From NCBI GenBank assembly GCA_910577765.1, contig CAJTOV010000089.1, positions 1 to 15,986 on the forward strand: a stretch of 15,986 bases of DNA, read 5' to 3'. The notes beneath the pieces are model-generated. The model searched no databases and had not been told where the DNA came from. It saw nothing but the letters and a program-made list of their open reading frames with translations. The position numbers and the translations under genes are program-made. Below, one piece after another: positions 5,999 to 13,777 of this stretch. Origin of the DNA: an uncultured Lachnospiraceae bacterium (GTDB taxonomy: Bacteria; Bacillota; Clostridia; Lachnospirales; Lachnospiraceae). Position 1 is the first letter of the stretch, and every line of letters begins with the position of its first letter.

Positions 5999-7260
5999 TG
6001 ATGGTATTAAGTGTAATCGTATTTATTGTGCTGCTTTTAATGGGGCTCCCCATCGCATACGGGATTCTGGCCACGGCACTGTTTGGGATTGCTTTTGTCC
6101 CCAATGTGGACCTGATTACAGTGATGCAGAAGATGGTCAGCGGGCTCAATTCTTTTACACTGCTGGCTGTTCCCATGTTTATCCTGGCAGCCAATCTGAT
6201 GAATATCGGAAATATTTCCCAGCAGATGGTGGACTTCTGCCTGGGACTGGTAGGCCATATCAAAGGCGGTATGGGCTATGCCAATGTGCTGGTGTCCATG
6301 CTGTTTGCCGGCATCTCCGGTTCCTCCCAGGCGGACACGGCCGGAATCGGAAAGATCCTGATTCCGGCCATGGTGGAGGAAGGCTATCCCCAGGAAACGG
6401 CTGCCGGTGTTACCATTGCTTCCTCCACCCTGGGGGTGATCATTCCTCCCAGTATTCCCATGGTTGTCTACAGCAGTGTGGCAAGCTGTTCCATCAGCGC
6501 ACTGTTCATGGGAGGCATTATCCCCGGCATACTGATCGGAGGCGGCCAGATGCTGGTCATCCATTATCTGGCTGTCAGGCATAACTATCCCCGCCATCCC
6601 CGGCTGGGCATGAAGAAGCTGGTCAGGGTCATGGTAGGCAGCATTCCGGCGCTGATTACGCCGGTGCTGATTTTAGGCGGTGTTTTGGGCGGGTTTATGA
6701 CTGCCACAGAGTCTGCCTGCGTGGCCTGCATCTATGCGCTGGTTCTGGGCATGGGCATATTCCGCACGGTTAAGATATCGGACATGAAGGCCATTCTGGT
6801 GGACACGCTGCTTTTAAATTCCGTTTCCCTGTTTGCACTGGCTACGGCCAATGCCATGGGGCAGCTTCTGGCCTACTATAACCTGTCCTCCTATGTTCAG
6901 TTCTTCTTTGCCAATTATGTTAACAACCGGATCATCTTTATGCTGCTGGTTATTGTGCTGTACCTGTTTTTGGGGACATTTATGGATGCCTGCCCGGCCA
7001 TTATCCTGTTTGCACCGATTCTTCTGGGTGCGGCGGAGTCTCTGGGGATCACCGCGGTGCAGCTTGGCCTGGTGATCGTCATCACCCTGGCAATCGGCCA
7101 GGTGACGCCGCCCTACGGGGTCTGCCTTATGCTGGGCTCCAAGATTGCCGGGATGCCTATGCAGAAGGCATTTGCGGCAGTGGTTCCGTACATTGCCATT
7201 TCCCTGGCAGTGGTGGTGCTGCTGGCATTCTTCCCACAGATCGGCAGTGTATTCGGCTAA
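5995..7260 (+). CDS. dctM: TRAP transporter large permease (DctM family)
   Basis: A 421-residue integral membrane protein with about 12 hydrophobic segments; it is the ion-coupled channel subunit. Characteristic DctM segments include GLPIAYGIL at about 18-26, VPMFILAANLM at about 59-69, the FAGISGSSQADTAGIGKI loop (103-120), SSTLGVIIPPSIPMVVY (141-157) and GQVTPPYGVCLML near 360-372. The two conserved discontinuous helix regions around GSS.AD and TPP are both present, so the protein should be functional. GGAGG upstream lies inside the end of dctQ. Length is standard for the family. No fused DctQ domain is present, since DctQ is a separate gene here. Confidence 0.95.
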   Translation: MMMVLSVIVFIVLLLMGLPIAYGILATALFGIAFVPNVDLITVMQKMVSGLNSFTLLAVPMFILAANLMNIGNISQQMVDFCLGLVGHIKGGMGYANVLVSMLFAGISGSSQADTAGIGKILIPAMVEEGYPQETAAGVTIASSTLGVIIPPSIPMVVYSSVASCSISALFMGGIIPGILIGGGQMLVIHYLAVRHNYPRHPRLGMKKLVRVMVGSIPALITPVLILGGVLGGFMTATESACVACIYALVLGMGIFRTVKISDMKAILVDTLLLNSVSLFALATANAMGQLLAYYNLSSYVQFFFANYVNNRIIFMLLVIVLYLFLGTFMDACPAIILFAPILLGAAESLGITAVQLGLVIVITLAIGQVTPPYGVCLMLGSKIAGMPMQKAFAAVVPYIAISLAVVVLLAFFPQIGSVFG

Positions 7261-7308
7261 GTGTACCAGACGCCGGAGCTGGGAAAAGGGAATCAGGAGG
7301 AGCTTATT

Positions 7309-8700
7309 ATGACAAAGAGAAACATTGCGGTGGTCTCCCTGGGAGACTGCAGAAAGCCTTTTTACAATACGAGAAAACACATTGCAGAGGAAGAAACCAG
7401 GAAGCTGGTGGACGCATTAAGGGTATACTATGATGTCTATGAGCCCCAGGCGGTCTTTGATATACAGGAGGCGCTGGAAGCTGCCGACGAGATCCGCAGA
7501 CGGCTGATCACCCAGGTAGTGATTCACATTCCCATCTGGGTGACGCCCAACCTGGCCCTGCGGGTGGCAGCCGCCACGCCATATCCGGTGGTGCTTTTCG
7601 GCAATACCAGAAAGGACAGTTCCAGTACCGTGGCTCTTCTGGCCACAGCCGGACTCTTAAGCCAGTGCGGGAAGGCCCACAGACGGGTGATCGGGGATAT
7701 AGGCCAGCCGGAGGTTATGGACAAGGTGTGTCAGGTGCTGGGGGCAGTGGGAGTTACGGAGGAGTTAAAGCGCAGCAGCTTCGGCATGATCGGAGGACGC
7801 AGCATCGGAATCGGCACCACGGTGGCGGACCCGTCCCAGTGGCAGCGGCTCTTTGGCGTGGAGTTTGACCACTGTGACCAGTATGAGATCGTGTACCGGG
7901 CCAGGGAACTGGCACCCCAGCGGGTCAAGGAACATCTTGACTGGGTTAAGGAACATTTTACCATCCAGTACGGGGGACTGTTTACCGAAGAAAAGCTGGA
8001 ACTTCAGGTGAGAAGCTATCTGGCCTTAAAAGACATTGCCGCAGAGCGCCACTATGACTTTATGGGGGTTAAATGTCAGCCGGACATGAGCGATCATTTT
8101 GTACTCCAGTGTCTGGGGGTGGCGCTTTTAAACAATCACGCGGATGCAGAAGGGGAGAAGCCGCCGGTGCCAACTTCCTGCGAGTGCGACTGCGACGGAG
8201 CGCTGACTATGCGGCTTCTGTCCCTGTGTGCAGGCGGGAAGCCTTCCTGCCTGGTGGATATCCGCAGCTTTGACAGCAGGGATAAACAGTTTATTCTGGC
8301 CAACTGCGGCAGCATGGCCCCCTACTTTGCAGATCCGGGAAATACGGAAAATGCTTTTCGGGAGACGTATCTTCTGGAGCATGTGTTTGGCCTGGCCGGC
8401 GGCGGGGCCGTCCAGATGGTGGCAGGAGCAGGAGCCATTACCTGCGCCCGGTTTATCCGGGAAAATGGCCGCTATATCCTGACCTGCTTTGAGGGCGAGA
8501 TCTTCCGGATGCCCAGGGAAGAACTGAAAAAAACCAGTTACTGTTACCCGACCCAGTTTATCCGGGCGGATATCGATTATGACCGCTTCTTTGAGACCAT
8601 GAATTCCAACCACCTGCACACGGTTTACGGAAGCTACAAGGAGGTTCTGCGGACCTTCTGCCAGATAACCGGAATTGAGTTTATCTGTTACAATGACTGA
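7309..8700 (+). CDS. L-fucose/L-arabinose isomerase-like protein (COG2407 type)
   Basis: A 463-residue cytosolic protein of the FucI/AraA fold group. Known relatives are Mn2+-dependent aldose-ketose isomerases; many COG2407 members are uncharacterised. Visible landmarks are an N-terminal Rossmann-like half (IAVVSLGD, VVIHIPIWVTP, PVVLFGNTR), MGVKCQPDMSDHF at 252-264, and SCECDCDGALTMRLL at 290-304 with Glu292, Asp294 and Asp296 as candidate metal ligands. A C-terminal beta domain follows with ILANCGSMAP and the glycine-rich LAGGGAVQMVAGAGAIT. The ATG at 7309 is chosen because AGGAGG (7295-7300) is 8 nt upstream; an in-frame GTG at 7261 touching the dctM stop has no such site. It follows the transporter by 48 bp and is the first intracellular enzyme after import. 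The substrate is unknown; the aldose-isomerase role is a family-level inference. Confidence 0.8.
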   Translation: MTKRNIAVVSLGDCRKPFYNTRKHIAEEETRKLVDALRVYYDVYEPQAVFDIQEALEAADEIRRRLITQVVIHIPIWVTPNLALRVAAATPYPVVLFGNTRKDSSSTVALLATAGLLSQCGKAHRRVIGDIGQPEVMDKVCQVLGAVGVTEELKRSSFGMIGGRSIGIGTTVADPSQWQRLFGVEFDHCDQYEIVYRARELAPQRVKEHLDWVKEHFTIQYGGLFTEEKLELQVRSYLALKDIAAERHYDFMGVKCQPDMSDHFVLQCLGVALLNNHADAEGEKPPVPTSCECDCDGALTMRLLSLCAGGKPSCLVDIRSFDSRDKQFILANCGSMAPYFADPGNTENAFRETYLLEHVFGLAGGGAVQMVAGAGAITCARFIRENGRYILTCFEGEIFRMPREELKKTSYCYPTQFIRADIDYDRFFETMNSNHLHTVYGSYKEVLRTFCQITGIEFICYND

Positions 8701-8767
8701 CAGGGGGAAGCAGGCACATGAAATTAAAAGGAAAGACAGCACTGGTTACCGGAGGCTGTTTGAGGCC

Positions 8768-8785
8768 GTCCGGTCCACGCCGGAC
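8768..8785 (+). other. small hairpin within the gap before the crotonase gene
   Basis: GTCCGG (8768-8773) and CCGGAC (8780-8785) form a 6-bp GC-rich stem with a 6-nt loop, within the region that replaced the SDR body. Confidence 0.3.
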
Positions 8786-8837
8786 ATTTCGGGACTCTCC
8801 GGTATCCGGGATGGACCACCTGATAAAAAGATGGATG

Positions 8838-8862
8838 ACCGTTGGGCCCCTCCCGCAACGGT
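8838..8862 (+). other. hairpin just upstream of the crotonase ribosome binding site
   Basis: ACCGTTG (8838-8844) and CAACGGT (8856-8862) form a 7-bp stem with an 11-nt loop that ends 4 nt before AAGGAG. Its position suggests a processing or stability element at the 5' side of the downstream cistrons. No U-tract follows. Confidence 0.35.
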
Positions 8863-8877
8863 TACAAGGAGAGAACC

Positions 8878-9636
8878 ATGAGCGAATTTATCTATACGGA
8901 ACAAAGAGACCAGGTGCTGCTTTTGCAGATCCGGTATGAGCAGACCTTAAACTGTCTCAACAACGAGATATTAAAGGAAATAGCCGGGATTCTCAGGGAG
9001 TTTTCCCGTGATCCTGGGCTGCGGGTGGTGATCGTGACGGGAACCGGACGTTCCTTCTGTACCGGCGCGGACTTAAAGGCATTTACCCGGCTTTCCCAGG
9101 AGGACTGTGTGGACTACTGCATGGATTATGAGGAGGATATCTTCCATATCTTAAGTGCCTCCAGGAAGCTTTCCATTGCAGCGGTCAACGGCTATGCCCT
9201 GGGCGGTGGTATGGAGCTGGCCCTGGCCTGCGATTTCAGAATCGGCGTCCCAAAGACCCAGTTTGCGGCGCCGGAGTACGGCTTCGGATGGGTTCCCGGC
9301 TGGGGCGGCGTTCATAGGCTGGGAAAGCTTCTGGGAAGCGCCAGGGCCAAGGAGGTTCTGTTCTTAAAGGAAAAGCTTCGCGCCGAAAAAGCGCTGGAGC
9401 TGGGACTTCTCAGTGAGATTGTGGAGAATCCTGATGACCTTGTGGAGCGGGCCTTTGCCATGGGAGAGCAGCTTGCGGGACTGAATCCCCTGACCGTCAC
9501 CTACACCAAGACCATCTTAAATGATTTTGACGTTCCGGTCTGGGATTCCCTGGCCCAGGGGCTGGTCAACGGCATTACCTCAAAATCCGTCTATGCCAGG
9601 GAACAGGTGGAGGCATTTTTCAACAGGAAGAAGTAG
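8878..9636 (+). CDS. crotonase-family enoyl-CoA hydratase
   Basis: A 252-residue protein of the crotonase superfamily, which usually adds water to trans-2-enoyl-CoA to give (S)-3-hydroxyacyl-CoA; some members dehydrate, isomerise or cleave. The oxyanion-hole segments are present: SFCTGADLKAF (59-69) and NGYALGGGMELALACDF (104-120). The two catalytic glutamates of classical hydratases are conserved as Glu113 (GGGME) and Glu133 (APEYGFG), 20 residues apart as in rat mitochondrial hydratase Glu144/Glu164. This argues for true hydratase or dehydratase chemistry. Instead of the common PGAGGTQR the loop reads PGWGGVHR (140-147), which may alter acyl-pocket shape. The start at 8878 follows AAGGAG (8866-8871); upstream in-frame starts lack this. 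The CoA-transferase starts 15 bp later. Confidence 0.9.
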   Translation: MSEFIYTEQRDQVLLLQIRYEQTLNCLNNEILKEIAGILREFSRDPGLRVVIVTGTGRSFCTGADLKAFTRLSQEDCVDYCMDYEEDIFHILSASRKLSIAAVNGYALGGGMELALACDFRIGVPKTQFAAPEYGFGWVPGWGGVHRLGKLLGSARAKEVLFLKEKLRAEKALELGLLSEIVENPDDLVERAFAMGEQLAGLNPLTVTYTKTILNDFDVPVWDSLAQGLVNGITSKSVYAREQVEAFFNRKK

Positions 9637-9651
9637 AAGGAGGAAGGGATC

Positions 9652-11202
9652 ATGCAGATTATCACGGCAGACCAGGCAGCACGACTGGTGAACAACGGCT
9701 GGACCGTGGCCTTAAGCGGCTCGGCGGCTACCAGCCTGACGGCAGACCGGGTGTTTCAGGCTCTGGAGGAACGGTATCTTGCAGAAGGGGAACCCAGGGA
9801 TTTGACGCTTTTTCATCCCCAGGGAATGGGGGATAAGGACACCTGGGGGATATCCCGTTTCGCCCACCGGGGCATGTGCCGGCGTGTGATCGGCGGCCAC
9901 TGGGGCATGAGTCCCAGAATGGGAGCCCTGGCAATGGAGGAGGCTTTGGAGGCCTACAACATGCCCCAGGGAGTTATGGCACAGATGGTGCGCAGTATGG
10001 CGTCCAGGGGGCCTGGGGTGATCACGAAGATCGGCCTTGGCACCTACATTGACCCGCGCCAGTCCGGGGGAAAGATGAACCAGTCCGCCAGGGAGGACCT
10101 GATTGAGGTGGTGAACCTGGGCGGTGAAGAGTGGCTGCGCTATAAGCCGGTTCCCTTTGACCTGGCAATCATCCGCGGCACCACGGCTGACGAGGACGGC
10201 TATATCAGTCTGGAGGAGGAAGTCCACTATGACGAGGTCTGCTCCATGGCAGCGGCAGCCAAAAATAACGGAGGCATGGTCATCGTGCAGGTCAAACGTC
10301 TTGCCAGACGGGGAACCCTGGATGTGGCCCGGGTAAAGATCCCTGGTTATCTGGTGGATTATGTGGTGGTGGAGCCGGAGCAGCCCCAGTCAAAGGACTA
10401 TTTCTACAGAGGGTCCTACTGCGGCGCAGTCAAGGAACCGGTTACCATGGGCTGGCCAAAGCCGGGACTTGATGAGCGGAAGTTCATCGCCCGCCGTCAG
10501 GCAATGGAATTAGGCCCGGGCATGCTGGTGAACATCGGTGTCGGCGTCTCCAACGGGGTCCCCTTAATCCTGGCAGAAGAGGGGGTCTGGGACCAGATCA
10601 CCCTGTCCCTGGAACAGGGACAGTCCGGCGGCATTCCGGTCATGGGCCTGGACGCGGGAACCATGCTGAATCCCCGGGTTATTGTGGACCATCCGGTGCA
10701 GCATGACATGTATCACGGCGGTGTGCTGGATGCCACCTGCCTGTCGGCAGCGGAGACGGATTTCCATGGCAATGTCAATGTCAGCAAACTGGGTAAAAGC
10801 CTTACCGGCTGCGGTGGATTCATTGACATTTCCCAGGAAACCAGGAAGATCGTTTTCGGCGGGACCTTGTGCGCCAAAAGCCGTGTAAGTTTTGAAGGGG
10901 GAAAGGTAACGGTTCTGGAGCAGGGGACGATCCGCAAATTTGTCAGCCAGGTACAGCAGATCACTTTCAGCGGGGAACGGGCTGCCCGGAAAGGGAAAGA
11001 CGTGGTCTTTATCACCGAGCGCTGTGTGTTCCGGCTGGAAAAGGAGGGCCTGACCCTGGTGGAGATTGCACCGGGTATTGACCTGGAGCGGGATATTCTG
11101 GACAACATGGATTACCGCCCCCTGATCTCTCCGGATTTAAAGGAAATGCCGAAAGAACTGTTTTACGACGGGCCCATGGGGCTGGCGGCCCGCTGGACTT
11201 AA
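9652..11202 (+). CDS. acyl-CoA:acetate/propionate CoA-transferase (PCT/YdiF-like, family I)
   Basis: A 516-residue fused alpha-beta CoA-transferase of the propionate CoA-transferase/YdiF type. It would move CoA from acetyl-CoA or another donor onto a carboxylic acid, activating the imported substrate or recycling CoA at the pathway end. The N-terminal half starts ITADQAARLVNNGWTVALSG and carries LTLFHPQGMG and GLGTYIDPRQSGG (about 126-138). The C-terminal half has NIGVGVSNGVPLIL, then LSLEQGQSGGIPVMG. Glu321 in this last motif sits where the catalytic glutamate that forms the gamma-glutamyl-CoA thioester lies in the family. HGNVNVSKLG and ISQETRKIVFGGT are further family signatures. Length fits the 515-530 norm. 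AAGGAGGAAGG precedes the ATG. A YcxB-like gene follows after 19 bp. Confidence 0.92.
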   Translation: MQIITADQAARLVNNGWTVALSGSAATSLTADRVFQALEERYLAEGEPRDLTLFHPQGMGDKDTWGISRFAHRGMCRRVIGGHWGMSPRMGALAMEEALEAYNMPQGVMAQMVRSMASRGPGVITKIGLGTYIDPRQSGGKMNQSAREDLIEVVNLGGEEWLRYKPVPFDLAIIRGTTADEDGYISLEEEVHYDEVCSMAAAAKNNGGMVIVQVKRLARRGTLDVARVKIPGYLVDYVVVEPEQPQSKDYFYRGSYCGAVKEPVTMGWPKPGLDERKFIARRQAMELGPGMLVNIGVGVSNGVPLILAEEGVWDQITLSLEQGQSGGIPVMGLDAGTMLNPRVIVDHPVQHDMYHGGVLDATCLSAAETDFHGNVNVSKLGKSLTGCGGFIDISQETRKIVFGGTLCAKSRVSFEGGKVTVLEQGTIRKFVSQVQQITFSGERAARKGKDVVFITERCVFRLEKEGLTLVEIAPGIDLERDILDNMDYRPLISPDLKEMPKELFYDGPMGLAARWT

Positions 11203-11221
11203 GAAGGAAGGGGGAACCGGT

Positions 11222-11737
11222 ATGTTCAGGGGGAGGATCATCCATACAGAGGAATCCTGTCTGGAGCTTGCAAAGGTCCAGGACCGGTTTTTCGGCCAGG
11301 AAAAGCGGCGGGTCCGACTGCTTCTGGCAGCGGTTCCCCTGGTCACCGGCTTTCTTTTGGGACCTGCCACTACGGTGGGGGCACTTTTTATTGTATTCGC
11401 CTGCTTCTTCTATTACCAGACCTCGTTTTTATACGAGAGGGAGGCCAGGAAGGCGTTTGAGAAGACACCGGAGTGTTACCGGAGGGTGGACTATACCTTT
11501 GGGGAAAACGGGCTGGAGGCCAGTGCCGGGGGAGCCGTGAGACTGATTCCCTATGGGTCCTTTTATGCGTTGATATCCGGGGAACACTATCTGTTTCTGT
11601 TTATCAACCGGGGGCAGGCCTACGGGGTGGATCTTGACCTGGTGCTCCCGGAAAAGCCGGAGGAGCTATTGGAGTTTTTGGAGGAGAAAACAGGACTTCC
11701 TGTTCAGCGTTGGGAAAAAAAGAAGGGCAGAGATTGA
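11222..11737 (+). CDS. YcxB-like small membrane protein
   Basis: A 171-residue protein with two adjacent hydrophobic helices, about residues 33-50 (LLLAAVPLVTGFLLGPA) and 52-70 (VGALFIVFACFFYYQTSF). A soluble C-terminal part of about 90 residues follows. That part resembles the YcxB-like C-terminal domain: YTFGENGLEASAGGAV, then IPYGSFYALISGEHYLFLFINRGQAYGVDL, a PH-like beta pattern. The function of this domain is not established. The gene is tightly packed, 19 bp after the CoA-transferase and 2 bp before the flavoprotein, so it is co-translated with metabolic genes, which is unusual for YcxB proteins. GAAGGGGG-type sites precede the ATG at 11222. It might tether or sense something for the flavoprotein; that is speculation. 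Confidence 0.7.
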   Translation: MFRGRIIHTEESCLELAKVQDRFFGQEKRRVRLLLAAVPLVTGFLLGPATTVGALFIVFACFFYYQTSFLYEREARKAFEKTPECYRRVDYTFGENGLEASAGGAVRLIPYGSFYALISGEHYLFLFINRGQAYGVDLDLVLPEKPEELLEFLEEKTGLPVQRWEKKKGRD

Positions 11738-11739
11738 GA

Positions 11740-13701
11740 ATGGAAAGACAAGAGTTTGAAATGGACGGCAGAACGTGCCGTCTGTATGAATACGATACAC
11801 TGGTGGTCGGCAGCGGAGCCGCCGGATTCTCCGCGGCGGACCGCCTTTTTCAGTATGGACAGACAGGCACGGCACTGGTTACCGAGGGGATATGTTCCGG
11901 CACCTCCCGCAATACGGGTTCGGATAAGCAGACCTACTATAAGCTGTCTCTGGCCGGGGATGAGCCGGACAGCATAAATGCCATGGCCCGGGATTTCTTT
12001 TCCGGCCAGTGTGTGGACGGGGACCATGCACTCTGTGAGGCGGCGTTGTCCGTACAGTGCTTTATGCATCTGGTGGAGCTGGGAGTGCCCTTTCCCCAGA
12101 ATCATTTCGGAGAGTATGTGGGCTATAAGACGGACCATGATCCGGGCAGGCGGGCCACCAGTGCCGGACCCTATACGTCAAAGATTATGACCGAGTGCCT
12201 GCAGCGGCAGGTGGAGAAAAAGAACATCCCCATTCTGAGCCATAGGCAGGCAGTGCGGATTCTGACAGCTGAGGGAGCAGTGCGGGGGCTTCTGTGCCTC
12301 AACCGGCGCAGGGGCCAGTGGGAGATATTTGCCTGCCGGAACCTGGTCTTTGCCACCGGTGCTCCTGCCGGAATGTATGCGGAGAATGCCTACCCGCCGG
12401 GTCAGTACGGGGCCACCGGACTGCTTCTGGAGGCCGGGGCTGTGGGGAAGAATCTGACAGAGTGGCAGTTCGGTATGTCCTCCCTGCGGCCCCGCTGGAA
12501 TGTCAGCGGAACCTATATGCAGGCGCTTCCCCGTTTCGTCTCCACGGAGCCGGACGGAAGCAGTCCCAGGGAATTTCTGCGGGAGTATTTTTCCAGTGAA
12601 GGGGAGATGCTGTCCGCCGTCTTTCTGAAAGGCTACCAGTGGCCCTTTGATGCCGGAAAGGCAGCCGGCGGAAGCTCCCTGCTGGATCTGGTTGTCTATG
12701 AGGAATGCCATGGGAGAGGGCGCCGGGTATTTCTGGATTACCGGGAGAATCCGGGGGGAGGTAAGCTGGATTTTCAGTCTCTCTGCCCGGAGGCCTTTAC
12801 CTACCTGGAGCGGGGGCAGGCCTGCTTTGGAAGGCCGGTGGAGCGGTTAAAACAGATGAACCTGCCTGCTTATGAATTTTTCCTGGAAAAAGGGGTGGAT
12901 CTGGAGAAGGACATGGTGGAGATCGCCGTGTGCGCACAGCACAACAACGGCGGGATCTCTGTGGATGCCTGGTGGCAGTCCTGTGTCAGCGGTCTGTTTG
13001 TCATCGGAGAGGCCGCAGGAACCCACGGCGTCTGCCGCCTGGGGGGAAGTGCTTTAAATGCAGGGCAGGCAGGAGCTTTGCGGGCGGCCTGGTATATCAG
13101 CGCCCATAGGGGCAGGCCCGTGGACGGGGAAGAAGTCGTCAGGGAATGCGGAAAGCAGATCCGGGAGGTGTTCTGTCTGGCAGACCAGGCAAAAAAGCCG
13201 GGAAAGGAACCGCTGGGGAAGGTCTGGAAGCGGGCATCGGAGCGCATGAGCCGGGCCGGGGCAATCCTGCGCAGTGAAAAGGAGATTGAGAAAGCCCTCC
13301 GGGAGACCATACAGGAGTTTGCGGCATTTCCGGAAAGGGTGGGCATGGAGCATGAACGGCAGCTTGGATACTGGTTCAGGCTGCGGGAGACACTGCTGTG
13401 CCAGCTTGTTTATCTGGGAGCCATGGAGGATTATATCTGCCAGGGCGGAAAATCCAGGGGGAGCGCCCTTTACCAGGATCCGGCAGGGATATTGCCGGTG
13501 AAAGGGCTGCCGGAGGCGTTCCGCTTTCAGACAGACAACGGGGAAAAGGGAGCCAGCATCCAGGAGGCTGTATGGCAGGATGGGAAAGCCATATACAACT
13601 GGCGGCCGGTGCGTCCCCTGCCCAGGCCGGATAATTTTTTTGAAAATATCTGGAAGGAGTACCGCAGTTACGGTTCACGGGGCGGGGAAAAACGGACGTG
13701 A
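11740..13701 (+). CDS. FAD-dependent oxidoreductase of the fumarate reductase/succinate dehydrogenase flavoprotein superfamily
   Basis: A 653-residue soluble flavoprotein with no signal peptide and no FMN or haem domain. The FAD Rossmann motif is VVGSGAAGFSAADRL with GxGxxG at 24-29. The second FAD segment contains HNNGGISVD (His401, Gly404-405), FVIGEAAG (Glu424) and THGVCRLGGSALNAGQAGA (428-446), matching the HxxGG and RLGG motifs of FrdA/SdhA/NadB. A helical C-terminal region (about 480-600) resembles the superfamily's helical domain. The RGEGG arginine motif that supplies the catalytic acid in fumarate reductases is not recognisable; the corresponding capping region reads STEPDGSSPREFLREYF. 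The substrate is therefore probably not fumarate or succinate. The ATG at 11740 is 2 bp after the upstream stop; AGGG near 11725 is a weak ribosome site, so coupling is likely. Last structural gene of the operon. Confidence 0.85.
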   Translation: MERQEFEMDGRTCRLYEYDTLVVGSGAAGFSAADRLFQYGQTGTALVTEGICSGTSRNTGSDKQTYYKLSLAGDEPDSINAMARDFFSGQCVDGDHALCEAALSVQCFMHLVELGVPFPQNHFGEYVGYKTDHDPGRRATSAGPYTSKIMTECLQRQVEKKNIPILSHRQAVRILTAEGAVRGLLCLNRRRGQWEIFACRNLVFATGAPAGMYAENAYPPGQYGATGLLLEAGAVGKNLTEWQFGMSSLRPRWNVSGTYMQALPRFVSTEPDGSSPREFLREYFSSEGEMLSAVFLKGYQWPFDAGKAAGGSSLLDLVVYEECHGRGRRVFLDYRENPGGGKLDFQSLCPEAFTYLERGQACFGRPVERLKQMNLPAYEFFLEKGVDLEKDMVEIAVCAQHNNGGISVDAWWQSCVSGLFVIGEAAGTHGVCRLGGSALNAGQAGALRAAWYISAHRGRPVDGEEVVRECGKQIREVFCLADQAKKPGKEPLGKVWKRASERMSRAGAILRSEKEIEKALRETIQEFAAFPERVGMEHERQLGYWFRLRETLLCQLVYLGAMEDYICQGGKSRGSALYQDPAGILPVKGLPEAFRFQTDNGEKGASIQEAVWQDGKAIYNWRPVRPLPRPDNFFENIWKEYRSYGSRGGEKRT

Positions 13702-13726
13702 ACAATAAAATATGTTTCCGAAGCAG

Positions 13727-13755
13727 TTGGAAATTATGGAAAATAATGGTATACT
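13727..13755 (+). promoter_or_regulatory. promoter of the LacI-family regulator gene
   Basis: TTGGAA (13727-13732), a 17-bp spacer and TATACT (13750-13755) match 4/6 and 5/6 of consensus. Transcription would start near 13762, directly before the ribosome binding site, giving a leader of about 16 nt. This gives the regulator expression independent of the operon and excludes the upstream in-frame start at 13712. Confidence 0.65.
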
Positions 13756-13777
13756 GACTGTAAAAAGGAGTGGGAAC

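Larger units (their letters stand above)
8718..8877 (+). pseudogene. stub of a short-chain dehydrogenase/reductase gene
   Basis: The ATG at 8718, preceded by AGGGGGA, begins MKLKGKTALVTGG, an almost perfect SDR N-terminus (first beta strand and start of the NAD(P) glycine motif TGxxxGxG). After this the frame reads CLRPSGPRR and continues without any SDR feature. The rest of the Rossmann motif, the YxxxK active site and about 230 residues are absent. The frame would run on to 8939, overlapping the next gene, so it is unlikely to be used. An internal deletion that removed an SDR gene is the simplest reading. Coincidental similarity of 13 residues is possible but unlikely, given the start codon, the Shine-Dalgarno and the position in an operon where a 3-hydroxyacyl dehydrogenase would be expected. 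Confidence 0.5.

Noticed and set aside
6037..6597. Antisense open frames across the TRAP permease genes
   Set aside because: Rich in His/Gln/Asn in the pattern typical of reading opposite hydrophobic-protein codons; no start signals and no homology I can see.
7261..7308. GTG start directly after the dctM stop for the isomerase-like gene
   Set aside because: The 16 added residues are not family-like, and AGGAGG is positioned for the ATG at 7309.
13684..13700. GAAAAACGG-like half-site before the LacI-family gene as a possible second operator
   Set aside because: Only one half resembles the GAAAACG core; the other half (GACGTG) breaks the symmetry, and it lies inside the flavoprotein coding end.
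13712..13777. Upstream in-frame start extending the LacI-family protein by 22 residues
   Set aside because: The extension lies over a TTGGAA-17-TATACT promoter and has no ribosome site; the canonical family start MVGIRDVA has AAGGAG 7 nt upstream.
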